DNA of 64,000 nt from Orobanche coerulescens (taxonomy: Eukaryota; Streptophyta; Magnoliopsida; Lamiales; Orobanchaceae): the NCBI GenBank assembly GCA_033398695.1, contig JAWKAU010000219.1:1-64000 (forward strand). The letters run 5' to 3'. The position numbers were made by a program, and so were the translations under genes. Numbering within the stretch: position 1 is the stretch's first letter; each line of letters opens with the position of its first letter. The notes beneath the pieces are model-generated. The model made no database searches and was not told the DNA's origin. It saw only the letters and a list, made by a program, of their open reading frames with translations. Shown here piece by piece: positions 21,759 to 34,214 of the stretch.

Positions 21759-22781
21759 ATGGCATTCACCGATGACAAAATAGCCAAATTGCGTGACATT
21801 CTTCGAGGCTTGCCAGAGCCCCGAATCTAGGCACGACGAGGATACGACGCCATGCATGCACCACAACATGCGGATGAATTCAAGACAAGCGAACTTCCGG
21901 AGTTCAAGGACCTCGATGACGGGAAACGATGCAAGTACGCGATTCTCAAACTTGGAAAGGGAGCTTCCCTTTGGTTCGAAAGAATAAAGACACAACGAGT
22001 TCGGGCTGGTAAAGAAAAGATACGTTCGTGGGATTCTCTAAAAAAGAAACTACGTAAGAGATATGTACCGGCTACACACAAGTTGAGTTTATATCGAAAA
22101 ATTTCTGACCTCACACAAGGAAAGCTAAGTGTAGGAGAATACATCGAAGAGTTTGAAAACTTAACCTTGATGGGAGAACTTGAAGAGAGCGAAGAATTAC
22201 GGATGTCCCGTTTCTTACGAGGCTTGAATAGAAACATTGCTAATTCCGTGGAACTCTACCCCTATCCCGACTTTGATACTTTGTGCGGACTTTGCATAAA
22301 GTTGGAAACTCAAAACAAGACAAAATTTTCGAAACCCGAATTTCCACCTAAATTCGGAAATACCAACTTTGGCACGAGTTCTAACTCGTTTCCAAAAACT
22401 ATCACGTCGAGTCCACCCGTTACTACCATCCCAAAAACTCCTCTCACGCCAAAGGAAACAAGCTTATCTAAAGTTCGATGTTTCAAATGTCAAGGATTTG
22501 GACACTATCAAAGTGCTTGTGCAAATCGAATAATAGTGACGTTACGAGAAGCCATAGCCGTCCGAGAAGAGTTACTAGCCGAAGAAGAAAGAATTGGAGA
22601 CGTCTTTAACTTGGAAGCCGACGAAGAAGAAGAAAAAGATTGCGAGGCATACGATGCCCCGAATTATGACACGAACCTCGTCCTTCGCATGTTACAAACG
22701 AAGGCGGTCCCGAGTGACATAGAACAACGAGATCAATTTTTCACACGAAGTGTCGTGTCGGAGAGAAATGGTGTAGCTTGA
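21759..22781 (+). pseudogene. gag: D gag
   Basis: ATG 21759 (MAFTDDKIAKLRDILRGLPEP). An in-frame TAG near 21828 replaces a Gln codon. The frame is then open from 21852 to 22781. A ~20-codon piece present in other copies (GGTDPEVYLEWERKIERMFE) is missing after ELPEF. The knuckle starts at 22479, C-X2-C-X4-H-X4-C. A 1-base shift before the protease gives FFTRSVVSERNGVA instead of FHTKCRVGEKWCS. Confidence 0.88.
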
Positions 22782-24112
22782 TCATTGATGGTGGAAGTTG
22801 TACGAATGTGGCGTCAAGCGAGATGGTTTCGAAGCTCGGACTAACCACTACGGCTCATCCAAAGCCATATGCACTCCATTGGCTCGATGATGGAAATAAA
22901 GTGAGAGTATCAAGACAAGTGAAGATCGGACTCACCATGGGTTCGTATGGTGATGATATTATATGTGATGTACTACCGATGGACGCATGTCACGTGTTGT
23001 TGGGAAGACCTTGGCTATTTGATCGGGACGTACTACATCGAGGGAGGAGCAACGAGTATGAGTTGCGAGACAAAGGTAAAAAAATTGTTCTTAAACCTAT
23101 GTCACCTCAAGCTATCCGAACAATGAGTTCAAAAAAAGTCGAAGGACCGAAGCTCATGATGTTTGCAAATGAAAAGGAAGTCGAACACGCCATTGACGAT
23201 GGCAAACGTGTTTATTTAATAATGATCAAGGAGACCCGAAACCTTGCTACAAAATCACACCACGAAGAAGAGATAGATACACTGTTGCACGAGTTCATGG
23301 ATGTCTTTCCCGAAGACTTGCCGGTGGGATTACCACCTATCCGCGGAATCGAACACCAAATTGATCTTATACCAGGAGCTCCATTGCCGAACAAGGCGGC
23401 GTATCGTTGTAATCCCGAAGAAACCAAAGAACTACAACGTCAAATTGAAGAACTCATGAGTCACGGAAATGTCCGAGAGAGTTTAAGTCCGTGTGCGGTT
23501 CCAGTCCTACTTGTACCAAAAAAGGACGGATCATGGCGGATGTGCATTGACAGTAGAGCCGTGAATAACATCACCGTCAAGTATCGGTTCCCCATCCCGA
23601 GACTAGACGACATGTTAGACGAGTTGCATGGCTAAGTTATATTCTCAAAAGTTGATTTACGGAGCGGATACCATCAAATTCGCATGCGAGAGGGAGACGA
23701 ATGGAAGACGGCATTTAAAACGAAGAATGGACTTTACGAGTGGGTCGTGATGCCATTCGGCCTCACTAATGCCCCGAGCACTTTCATGAGATTGATGAAC
23801 GAGGTTCTTAAACCTTTCTTGGGAAAGTTTGTTGTCGTGTACTTAGACGACATTTTAATCTACAGTCGATCCTTAGAGGAGCATCTTGAACACTTGCGGC
23901 ACGTGTTTGAAACTCTAAGGAAACAGAAACTTTATGGAAAGCAGGAAAAGTGTACTTTTCTAGTCGAGAGTCTTGTCTTTCTCGGCTATGTCGTTTCTAA
24001 AGAAGGAGTTTCGGTGGATCAAGAGAAAATAGCGGCAATCAAGTCTTGGCCGACACCAAAAACTATCACGGAGGTACGATCATTTCATGGCCTCGCTTCT
24101 TTTTACCGATGA
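22778..24112 (+). pseudogene. pol: D protease and RT
   Basis: Frame 22778-23635 holds IIDGGSCTNVASSEMV, CHVLLGRPWLFDRD, then RT up to [12 protein letters not shown], with a stop where GCTCGGTT has become GCTAAGTT. Frame 23684-24112 holds [50 protein letters not shown] (~23834) and the connection domain. It ends at TGA 24110-24112 where other copies have CGACGA (Arg-Arg). Confidence 0.9.
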
Positions 24113-25939
24113 TTCATACGGGACTTTAGTACCATCTCCAGTCCGGTCACGGAGTGTCTTAAAAAAGGTACATTTGCATGGAAAGAGGCTGCCCAAAAAG
24201 CTTTTGAAAAATTAAAAGAAAAGTTATGTGAAGCACCGATTTTAACGTTACCCGATTTTTCACAACCATTTGAGGTGGAATGCGACGCTAGTGGAGTTGG
24301 AATCGGGGCAGTACTTATTCAAGGAGGCCGGCCCATCGCCTATTTTTCAGAAAAGTTAAGTGGTGCTCGAGTTAATTATTGCACTTACGACAAAGAGTTC
24401 TATGCTATCGTGAGAGCACTAGATCATTGGAGTCACTATTTACGTTCGAAACATTTCGTGTTACATTCGGATCACGAGTCGTTAAAATACATTAACGGGC
24501 AAAACAAGCTAAGTCCAAGACATGCAAAATGGGTGGAGTTTTTGCAATATTTTCACTTTTCATCCAAGTACAAAGACGGTAAGAGTAATATAGTGGCGGA
24601 TGCGCTATCAAGACGGTATGCCTTACTTTCTATTTTAGACGTTCGTTTGTTGGGGTTCGAGACTTTGAAAAATCATTACATTGACGATTTGGATTTCGGA
24701 GAAACTTTTACCCGTTGTAAAACAGGTCCGTACGAAGAATTTATTTTACAGGATGGCTTTCTTTTCAAAGGTAATAAACTATGTGTGCCGAAGCATATGA
24801 TTCAGGAATTACTAGTTCGGGAGGCGCACGGAGGAGGACTAGCCGGACATTTCGGTTCGGCTAAAACCGTAGAAGTTCTAAAGGAGCATTTCTTTTGGCC
24901 AAAGATGTATGGTGACGTAAGCACGATCGTGAGTAAATGCGTCACTTGTCACATGATGAAAAGTTCGTTCAAGCCAAGTACATACATGTCGTTGCCAATA
25001 CCTTTGTGACCGTGGGAGGATGTCTCGATGGATTTTATTGTTGCTTTACCTCGTACGCAACGGGGCAAAGACTCGATCCTGGTGGTCGTCGACTGTTTTT
25101 AAAAAATGGCTCACTTTATAGCATGTCACAAAATCGATGATGCAAGCAATGTGGCGGACTTATATTTCCGAGAAGTAGTTCGTTTACACGGAGTTCCAAA
25201 AACTATCGTGTCAGATCGAGATTCTAAATTCCTAAGTTACTTTTGGAATACTTTATGGAGAAAGGTGGGAACTAAACTTCTATTCAGTACTTCACATCAC
25301 CCACAAACCGACGGACAAACCGAAGTGACTAATAGAACCTTAGGAGCATTGTTGCGAGGATTGGTGAACAAAACACAAAAAGATTGGGACGTTAAACTTG
25401 CACATGCGGAATTCGCATACAACCGATCACCCGGTTTCGTCACAGCCCATTCACCTTTTGAAGTAGTGTACGAACAAAATCCACACATGCCATTGGATTT
25501 GATTCCCTTGCCGAGCGACGAATTGGTTCACAAAGACGCAGAATCAAAACTCAAGTCAATGATGAAGTTACATGAAAAGGTACGAGATCGAATTAAAGAA
25601 GTAAATGAAATTTACAAACGGAAGTCGAACAAAAATAAAAAGTCGAGACTATTTGATGTTGGAGACTTAGTTTGGATACATTTGAGGAAAGAACGATTCC
25701 CAAACAAACGCAAGAACAAATTAATGCCAAGAGCCGAAGGTCCGTACAAAATTGTGGGAAAAGTGAACGACAACGCTTACAAAGTAGAACTTCCGGGCGA
25801 ATATGGAGTACACACGACTTTTAACGTAGGCGATCTCTCGCCTTACCTTGACGACGATGGCATTACGGAATTGAGGTCAATTCCTTTCAAAGAGGGAGGA
25901 AATGATACGATATCAACTATCCCAATCGAAGAGAAGTAA
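24113..25939 (+). pseudogene. pol: D RNase H and integrase
   Basis: Frame 24275-25009: RNase H ([49 protein letters not shown]) and integrase zinc finger ([29 protein letters not shown]), stopped by TGA 25007. Frame 25106-25939: core from [45 protein letters not shown] and YLDDDGITELRSIPFKEGG. The LTR-encoded tail stops early (IPIEEK, TAA 25937-25939): the 3' LTR lost a C there, while the 5' LTR still reads AAGTCAATAAAAATCG. Confidence 0.9.
25889..25902 (+). promoter_or_regulatory. D polypurine tract
   Basis: AAAGAGGGAGGAAA before the 3' LTR. Confidence 0.87.
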
Positions 25940-26741
25940 AAAAAAATCGACATCAACGATGATACAAAGTTGCACTCCCATGCATCATCATACTTGTGCG
26001 AGAAGAACACGCGAATTGGAGTTACGTTATTAATCGGAACCGGAGTTACGTAAGCATGGCGACGAAATTAACGTTGAACTCGGAATCGGTCCAAATTATG
26101 GAGATTCGGCCGATTTGGCCCAAGATGCATGAAGATTTTATATCATATCTTGTCCAAAATCTTGAAGATCTCCTCCCCCACACCTTTGATTTTCGGCCGA
26201 AGCATGCTCTCCTTGGTGAAGACTTTCATCAAGCTTTTCTTCATGTCAAAGTCATCAATAATAAGTCCAAGATCTTGAAGATCTCCTCCCCCACACCCTT
26301 GATATTTCGGCCGAAGCATGCTAGGAAGAAGACTTGAAGTTTCGTTTTTCTTCTTGTTTTTATTTCCTTATTGTTGTATACTACTATATATAGTAGTTCA
26401 CGTTGTTGTTGTATGCATCTTGAAAGTTATAAACATTGTATTTCTCTTGAAATATACGTTGAACGAGTTCAACAAAACTTTGGTTATTATTTCGACGCGT
26501 ATCGAATTATAACTTGATCAATTCTCAATAGGTCTTGAGGAGAGATTATCTTTATCGAGTTATAGGTCTAATTCGATAAAACACATTCAATCCCATAAAC
26601 TACCCTACCCCACGGCCGAAACCATAAAAATTCGGCCACCACCTTTTATTTTCGTTGTTACTTTGATACTTGTAAAAACCGTGATAATCTTCCGTTGTAT
26701 TTTATATGTTTTACGTACACTTATATACGTAATTCGTATCA
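25903..26741 (+). repeat. D 3' LTR
   Basis: TGATACGATATCAACTATC...TTCGTATCA, 839 bp, nearly identical to the 5' copy. Palindromic TATA at 26380-26397. Confidence 0.93.
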
Positions 26742-27832
26742 CTTGCTCTCTACTCTTGATATTCGTTTGCTTGGGTTCGAAACATTGAAGGAGTGTTATG
26801 ATGGGGATATGGATTTTGGTGAGATTTTCATTCGGTGTAAATCTGGTCTATTTGGAGAGTTTACGTTGCAAGAAGGATTCCTTTTCAAAGAAAATCGCCT
26901 TTGTTTACCCAAACACGCAATTCGGGAATTGTTAGTTCGGAAAGCTCACGGTGGAGGCTTGGCCGGCCATTTTGGTTCGGCTAAAACGTTGGAGGTACTT
27001 AAAGAGCATTTTCTTTGGCCGAAGATGCAAGGGGATGTACACGACATAATTAATAAGTGTGTAACATGCCATATTGCAAAGAGTTCGTTCAAACTGGGAG
27101 TATACATGCCTTTGCCGATTCCGGAAAGGCCGTGGAAAGATGTCTCAATGGATTTCATTGTTGCTTTGCCTCTTACTCAATGAGGGAGAGATGCGATTAT
27201 GGTTGTTGTAGACCGATTTTCGAAGATGGCTCACTTTGTGACTTGCCACAAGACGGACGACGCGAGTAACATCGCCGATTTGTATTTCCGAGAAATCGTA
27301 CGATTGCATGGGGTTCCAAAAACGATTGTTTCGGATCGGGACTCAAATCCTTAGTTATTTTTGGAACACCTTGTGGAGAAAGGTGGGAACCAAACTACTA
27401 TTTAGCACGTCACATCATCCACAAACGGACGGTCAAACCGATGTAACCAATCGAACTTTGGGCACTTTACTACGTGGTCTTGTGAGCAAGACACAAAAAG
27501 ATTGGGACTTGAAACTTGCAGATGCGGAGTTCGCTTATAATCGTTCTCCTACTCATGCCACGGCACACTCTCCGTTTGAAGTAGTTTATGGACTAAATTC
27601 GTACATGCCGTTAGATCTAATTCCATTGCCAAGTGACGAGTTGGTGCACAAGGATGCGGAATCAAAACTGAAATCGATGATGAAATTACACGAGCAAGTA
27701 CGTAATCGAATCAAGGAAATAAACGAGGCTTACAAAAGAAAGTCGAACAAGCAAAGAAGGCCGAGATTATTCGAAGTTGGTGATTTGGTTTGGTTGCATT
27801 TGAGGAAAGAGCGATTTCCAAGTAAACGTAAG
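26742..27832 (+). pseudogene. pol: E integrase, main part
   Basis: Opens mid-gene in [20 protein letters not shown], after the RNase H end where D inserted. Zinc finger ([32 protein letters not shown]), [11 protein letters not shown], then TGA 27181. It continues as [20 protein letters not shown] and IVSDRDS, with an indel near 27350. Frame 27308-27835 holds [19 protein letters not shown] and GDLVWLHLRKERFPSKRK, where F interrupts. Confidence 0.9.
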
Positions 27833-28707
27833 TGATACGAATTACGTAAGTAATACGTATAAAACACAACGGAAGATTAACACGTTTACAATATGGATCG
27901 AAATTACAAAGGTGATGGACGAATTTTATGTGGGATTCGGCCGTGATGAGTAAGATGTACGGAGTTTGGTGTGTTTTTATCGAACTAGACCTATAACTCG
28001 ATAAAAGGGTAATCGCTTCCCAAGACCTTTTGAGAATTGATTAAAGTTAAAATCTCGAAACTCGTCGAAACAATAACTAAGGTTTGTCGAACTCGTTCAA
28101 CGTATATTTCAAAGGAAATACAAAGTTTATTATGATTCTCGATGATTTACAAGTACAACGAACACTACTATATATAGTAGTTTATAACCGCATTTAAAAT
28201 ACAACAAAACGAAAAAGGAAACTTCCTAACACATCATTTCGGCCGAAAATCACAAGAAGATACCAAGCAATCTTGGTCTTTATTTCATGATGGTGACATG
28301 AGAGATTCTTGATGAAAGTCTTCACAATCTTTCCTTTTTGCAAGCATCCAAATCGGCCGATCCTTAACAAGATATGGGAGATAATGACATGAAGAAGAAA
28401 GTCTTCCCTCTATCTTCATGATTCGGCCGTATGTGTACATGGTGGGGAAGGAGAAGATAACTTCATTATCTTGTCAAGATATGAAGTCCAAACATGTCCC
28501 TTTCAAGCATGATATGGCCGATCCATCATGCTTTCGGACCGATCCCGTCGCCGAATTCTACGTTACTCCGATTCCGATTAACAACGTAACTCCAATCCGC
28601 TTAACATTTTCTCCTAAGTATAACGATGCATGGCCATGCGAATTTGCATCATCATGGATGTCGATTTTTATCGAATTTCTTCGATCGGAATATTAGATAT
28701 CGTATCA
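27833..28707 (-). repeat. F 3' LTR
   Basis: On the minus strand TGATACGATATC...CGTATCA. Palindromic TATA 28164-28181. Near-identical to 32902-33777; GGATTCGGCCGTGATG here is GGATTCGCCGTGATG there. Confidence 0.93.
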
Positions 28708-30370
28708 TTCCTCCGTCTTTGAAAGGAATTGACCTCACCCCGCAATGCCATCGTCGTCAAGATAAGGTGAGAGATCACCTACGTTGAATGTCGCGTGTAC
28801 TCCGTATTCGCCCTAAGTTCGACTTTGTATGCGTTGTCGCTCACCTTTTCCACAATTTTGTACGGACCTCGGCTCTCGGCATCAATTTGTTCTTCCGTTT
28901 GCTTGGGAATCTTTCTTTTCTCAAATGTATCCAAACCAAGTCGCCAACATCAAATAATCTCGCCTTTTTATTTTTGTTCGACTTCCGTTTGTATATTTCA
29001 TTTACTTCTTTAATCCGTTCCCGTATCTTTTCGTAACTTCACCATTGATTTGAGTTTTGCTTCGGCCTTTGTGAACCAACTCGTTGCTACAGGGAATCAA
29101 GTCCAATGGCAAGTGCGGATTTAATCCGTATACCACTTCAAAAGGTGAATGGGCCGTGGCATAACCGGGTGATCGGTTGTATGCGAATTCCAAAGATGAG
29201 CAAGTTTAACGTCCCAATCTTTCGAGTTTTATTTACCAACCTCGTAATAATGCTCCCAAGGTTCGATTAGTTACCTTGGCCTCGTCCGTCGGTTTATGGG
29301 TGATGTGAAGTCTTGAATAGGAGTTTAGTACCGACTTTCCTCCATAAAGTATTCCGTATAACTCGTAAATTTGGAATCTCGATCCGACACGATAGTTTTG
29401 GCACTCCGTAAACGAACTATTTCCTAAATACAAGTCCGCCACATTGCTTGCATCATCGGTTTTGTGGCACGCGACAAAGTGAGCCATTTTCGAAAAACGG
29501 TCGACGACCACCATGATCGAGTCCTTGCCTCGTTGAGTACGAGGTAAAGCCACAATAAAATCCATTGAGACATCCTCCCACGGTCGTAACGGTATCGGCA
29601 ACGGCATGTATGTACTCGATTTGAACGAACTTTTCATCATATGACAAGTTACGCATTTGCTCACGATTGTGCTGACGTCACCATACATCTTCGGCCAAAA
29701 GAAATGTTCTTTTAGCACCTCTACAGTCTTGGTCGAGCCGAAGTGACCGGCTAGTCCTCCTCCGTGCGCCTCCCGAACCAAAGAATTCCCGAATTGTATG
29801 TCTCAAGACACATAATTTATTCCCTTGAAGAGAAAGCCATCCTCAGAAACAAATTCTCAGACGGGGCCGTTTTACAACGGTTAAAAATTTCCCGAAGTCC
29901 AAATCGTCGTGGTAGTGATCTTTCAAAGTCTCGAATCCCAACAAACGAACATCTAGCATCGACAGAAGGCATACCGTCTCGACAAAGGCATCCGCCACTA
30001 CATTACTCTTCCCGTCTTTGTATTTGGATGAAAAGTGAAAAGATTGTAAAAATTCCACCCATTTTGCATGTCTCGGCTTAGCTTACTCGTCCGTTGATAT
30101 ATTTCAACGACTCGTGATCCGAATGTAGCACGAAATGTTTCAACGCAGATAATGACTCCAATGATCGAGTGCTCTTACGATCGCATAGAACTCTTTGTCG
30201 TAAGTACAATAATTCACTCGGGCGCCACTTAGTTTCTCCGAAAATAGGCAATGGGACGGCCTCTCGAATGAGCATCGCCCGATTCCAACTCCGCTAGCGC
30301 CGCATTCTACCTCAAACGGTTGTGAAAAATCGGCAACGTCAAAATCGGCGCTTCACATAATTTTCCCTTT
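28558..30370 (-). pseudogene. pol: F RNase H and integrase
   Basis: Fragments in several frames. RNase H includes [17 protein letters not shown] (~30090) and [20 protein letters not shown] (~30010). Integrase has [20 protein letters not shown] (~29780), [29 protein letters not shown] (~29560), the core, and [20 protein letters not shown] (~29190). The GPY region lies around 28800-28900. The LTR-encoded tail ends at minus-strand TAG, plus coordinates 28558-28560. Confidence 0.83.
28708..28720 (-). promoter_or_regulatory. F polypurine tract
   Basis: Minus-strand AAAGACGGAGGAA next to the 3' LTR. Confidence 0.85.
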
Positions 30371-31200
30371 AAGTTTTCAAAAGCCTTTTGGGTCGTCTCT
30401 GCCCAAGCAAAGGTTTCTTTTCGGACACTCCGTGATAGGACTGGATATAGTCTCAAGTCCCGTATGAATCGTCAGAAAGAAGCGAGGCCATGAAATGACC
30501 GTACTCCGTGATTGTCTTTGGGGTCGGCCACGACTTGATTGCCGCAATCTTCTCTTGGTCGACCGAAACTCCGTCTTTTGAAACAACATAGCCGAGAAAG
30601 ACAAGACTCGACTAGGAAAGTACACTTCTCCCGTTTTCCATAAAGCTTTTGCTCCTTAGCGTCTCAAACACGTACCGCAAATGTTCGAGATGTTCTTCTA
30701 CGGACCGATCAGATCAAAATGTCGCCTAAGTACACGACAACAAACTTTCCCAAGAAAGGTTTTAGAACCTCGTTCATCAACCTCATAAAGGTGCTCGGCG
30801 TTGGTGAGGCCGAATGGCATCACAACCCATTCGTAAAGTCCATTCTTCGTTTTAAACGCCGTTTTCCATTCGTCTCCTCTCGCATGCGGATTTGATGGTA
30901 TCCGCTCCGTAAATCAACTTTGGAAAATATAACCGAGCCATGTAACTCGTCCAAAGATGTCGCCTAGTCTCGGGATGGGAAACCGATACTTGATGGTGAT
31001 GTTATTCACGGCTCATCACAATACACATCCGCCATGTTCCGTCTTTTTTGGTACGAGTAGAACGGAACCGCACACGACTTAAACTTTCTCGACATATCCG
31101 TGATTCATGAGTTCATCAATTTGACGTTGTAGTTCTTTTGTTTCTTCGGGATTACAACGATACGCTTTGTTCGGTAATGGAGCTCCCAGATAAGATCAAT
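30371..31200 (-). pseudogene. pol: F reverse transcriptase, heavily broken
   Basis: Readable blocks on the minus strand are the connection domain (IKSWPTPK... ~30530), VVVYLD region (~30740), VMPFGLTNA (~30820), RMREGDEW (~30880), [10 protein letters not shown] (~30985) and [10 protein letters not shown] (~31085). Nearly every block is in a different frame. Confidence 0.78.
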
Positions 31201-31980
31201 CTGGTGTTCAATCCCGCGGATAGGTGGTAATCCTACCGGCAAGTCTTCGGGAAATACGTCCGAAAACTCATGTAATAGTGCATCTATCTCCTCCTCATTT
31301 TGCGATTTGGTGGCAAGATTTCGGACCTCCTTGATCATCATCAAGTAAACACGTTTGCCATCGTCAATGGCGTGCTCGACTTCTTTCTCGTTTGCAAACA
31401 TCGTAAGCTTTGGTCTTTCGACTTTTTTCGAACTCATCGTCCGGATAGCTTGAGGTGACATAGGTTTAAGGACAATTTTTTTACCTTTGTCACGTAGCTC
31501 ATACTCATTACTCCTCCCTCGATGTAGTACGTCCCGATCAAATAACCAAGGTCTTCCTAATAACACGTGACATGCGTCCATCGGTAATACATCGCATGTA
31601 ATGTCATCGCCATACGAACCCATGGTGAGTCCGACCTTCACTTGCCTTGATACTTTCACCTTGTTTCCATCATCGAGCCAATGGAGTGCATACGGCTTAG
31701 GATGGGCCGTGGTGATCAAGCCGAGTTTTGAGACCATCTCGCTCGATGCCACGTTTGTACAACTTCCACCGTCAATGATCAAGCTACACCATTTCTCTCC
31801 GACACGGCACTTCGTGTGAAAGATTTGGTCTCGTTGTTCTTCGTCACTGGGCCGCTTCGTTTGTAACATGCGAAGGACAAGGTTCGTGTCATAGTTCGGG
31901 CATCGTATGCCTCGCATTCTTCTTCTTCTTCTCCGTCGCCTTCTAAGTTAAAAACGTCTCCAACTTTTTCTTCTTCAAGC
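31105..31980 (-). pseudogene. gag-pol: F gag C-terminus and protease
   Basis: Minus-strand frame 31917-31105: acidic linker end, FHTKCRVGEKWCSLIIDGGS (active site ~31780), YALHWLDDGNKVKVSRQVKV, CHVLLGRPWLFDRDVLHRGR (~31560), then the linker to RT ([20 protein letters not shown]) before a frameshift. Confidence 0.87.
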
Positions 31981-32853
31981 AATTCCTCTCGCGGCTATGG
32001 CTTCTCGTAACGTCACAATCCTCCGATTCGGACAAGCACTTTGATAGTGTCCAAATCCTTGACATTTGAAACATCGGACTTTAGATAGGCTCGTCTCTTT
32101 TGGTGTGGTAGGGGTTTTGGAATGGTAGTAACTGATCGGCTTGTGGTGACAGGTTTTGGAAACGAGCTAGACTCGCGCCAAAGTTGGTATTTCCGTATTT
32201 AGGTGGGAATTCGGGTTTAGAGAGTTTGGTTTTGTTTTGATTTTCCAACTTTATGCAAAGTCCGCATAAAGTATCGAAGTCGAATAGGGGTAGAGTTCCA
32301 CGGAATTAGCAATGTTTTTGTTCAAACCTCGTAGGAAACGGGACATGCGCAATTCTTCGCTTTCAAGTTCTCCCATCAAGGATAAGTTTTCAAACTCCTC
32401 GATGTACTCCTCGACACTTAACTTTCCTTGCGTGAGGTCAGAAATTTTTCGGTACAGACTTAGCTTGTGTGTAGCCGGGACATATCTTTTTCGTAGTTTC
32501 CTTTTTAGGGAATCCCACGAACGTATCTTCTCTTTTCCGGCATGACTTCTCTGCGTCTTCATTCGCTCAAACCAAAGGGAAGCTCCCTTTCCAAGTTTGA
32601 GAATCGCGTACTTGCAACGTACCTCGTCATTGAGCTCCTTGAACTCAAACATTCGTTCAATTTTTCTTTCCCACTCCAGATAAACTTCAGGATCAGTGCC
32701 GCCTACGAACTCCGGAAGTTCGCTGGTCTTGTATTCATCCGCATGTCGTGGTGCATGCATGGTGTCATGTCCTCGTCGTGCATGGATTCTGGGCTCCGGC
32801 AAGCCACGAAGAACGTCACGTAGTTGTGCTACTTCTTCATCGGTGAATGCCAT
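31981..32853 (-). pseudogene. gag: F gag, N-terminal and central part
   Basis: ATG at minus 32853 (MAFTDEEVAQLRDVLRG). It is open to about 32251, through PEVYLEWERKIERMFEFKEL, GKGASLWFERMKTQRSHAGK, LRKRYVPATHKLSLYRKISD and MSRFLRGLNKNIANSVELYP. The knuckle lies near 32034-32075 in a shifted frame. It keeps the AGKEKIRSW segment that B and C lost. Confidence 0.88.
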
Positions 32854-32884
32854 TTTCTTGATGATGTCGAATCGTGAGACAAGT

Positions 32885-32897
32885 GGCTCCGATACCA
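32885..32897 (-). promoter_or_regulatory. F primer binding site
   Basis: Minus-strand TGGTATCGGAGCC, four bases from the LTR. Confidence 0.88.
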
Positions 32898-32901
32898 CTT
32901 A

Positions 32902-33777
32902 TGATACGAATTACGTAAGTAATGCGTATAAAACACACCGGAAGATTAACACGTTTACCATATGGATCGAAATTACAAAGGTGATGGACGAATTTTATGT
33001 GGGATTCGCCGTGATGAGTAAGATGTACGGAGTTTGGTGTGTTTTTATCGAACTAGACCTATAACTCGATAAAAGGGTAATCGCTTCCCAAGACCTTTTG
33101 AGAATTGATTAAAGTTAAAATCTCGAAACTCGTCGAAACAATAACTAAGGTTTGTCGAACTCGTTCAACGTATATTTCAAAGGAAATACAAAGTTTATTA
33201 TGATTCTCGATGATTTACAAGTACAACGAACACTACTATATATAGTAGTTTATAACCGCATTTAAAATACAACAAAACGAAAAAAGGAAACTTCCTAACA
33301 CATCATTTCGGCCGAAAATCACAAGAAGATACCAAGCAATCTTGGTCTTTATTTCATGATGGTGACATGAGAGATTCTTGATGAAAGTCTTCACAATCTT
33401 TCCTTTTTGCAAGCATCCAAATCGGCCGATCCTTAACAAGATATGGGAGATAATGACATGAAGAAGAAAGTCTTCCCTCTATCTTCATGATTCGGCCGTA
33501 TGTGTACATGGTGGGGAAGGAGAAGATAACTTCATTATCTTGTCAAGATATGAAGTCCAAACATGTCCCTTTCAAGCATGATATGGCCGATCCATCATGC
33601 TTTCGGACCGATCCCGTCGTCGAATTCTACGTTACTCCGATTCCGATTAACAACGTAACTCCAATCCGTTTAACATTTTCTCCTAAGTATAACGATGCAT
33701 GGCCATGCGAATTTGCATCATCATGGATGTCGATTTTTATCGGAGTTTCTTCGACTGGAATATTAGATATCGTATCA
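32902..33777 (-). repeat. F 5' LTR
   Basis: 876 bp, palindromic TATA at 33232-33249. Minus-strand start TGATACGATATC at 33777. Confidence 0.93.
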
Positions 33778-33782
33778 GTAAG

Positions 33783-34214
33783 AAAAAATTAATGCCGCGA
33801 GCGGAGGGACCGTTTAAAGTAATCGCAAAGGTGAACCACAACGCATACAAATTAGAACTTCCTGGAGATTATGGGGTTCATGCAACCTTTAATGTTGGGG
33901 ACCTTTCGCCTTACATCGATGATGGCGGAATTTCGGAATTGAGGACAATTCCTTTTAAAGGAGGAGGAGATGATACGGAGTCAATTAATACAAATGAAGA
34001 AGACGAAGTAAGGATCGACATAAATGACCTTACAACACGCCATGCACGGACTACTACATATTTAGGCGAGAAAACGGACACAAGACGTGGAGTTTTGGTC
34101 TCGGCCGTGTCATATGACACGGCCCATGTCATGCTGTGCCGGAAGATCAATATCAACTGCCAGCCGAACCCCACCATGTCAGGCGACACGACCGTGTCAC
34201 ACTCTTCCGGATAG
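33783..34214 (+). pseudogene. pol: E integrase GPY module and LTR-encoded tail
   Basis: Open from the F junction: KLMPRAEGPFKVIAKVNHNA, YGVHATFNVGDLSPYIDDGG and LRTIPFKGGGDDT, then across the LTR boundary at 33971. The tail EEDEVRIDINDLTTRHARTT-TYLGEKTDTRRG matches the tails of O and G and aligns with subfamily I (IKIDIHDD...HASLYLGE). It runs into the GC-rich U3 and stops at TAG 34212-34214, a longer tail than in A-D. Confidence 0.88.
33957..33970 (+). promoter_or_regulatory. E polypurine tract
   Basis: AAAGGAGGAGGAGA before TGATACGGAG. Confidence 0.87.

Larger units (their letters stand above)
20868..26741 (+). mobile_element. CRM-like element D
   Basis: LTRs 20868-21707 and 25903-26741. 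The right flank CTTGC (26742-26746) begins the remaining part of E. The 5' LTR lacks its first T, which should lie left of O outside the window. The polyprotein is nearly colinear, with only a few stops and indels. Confidence 0.9.
27833..33777 (-). mobile_element. CRM-like element F, inverted, inside E's integrase
   Basis: 3' LTR 27833-28707, 5' LTR 32902-33777, target duplication GTAAG at 27828-27832 and 33778-33782. E's frame KRK|KKLMPRAEGP resumes across it. The internal region is 4.19 kb with many small indels. Confidence 0.94.

Noticed and set aside
22735..22785. Programmed -1/+1 frameshift between gag and protease in D
   Set aside because: B reads through gag and protease in one frame, and the shift in D is at a different kind of site than a slippery heptamer; a simple one-base loss is more likely.
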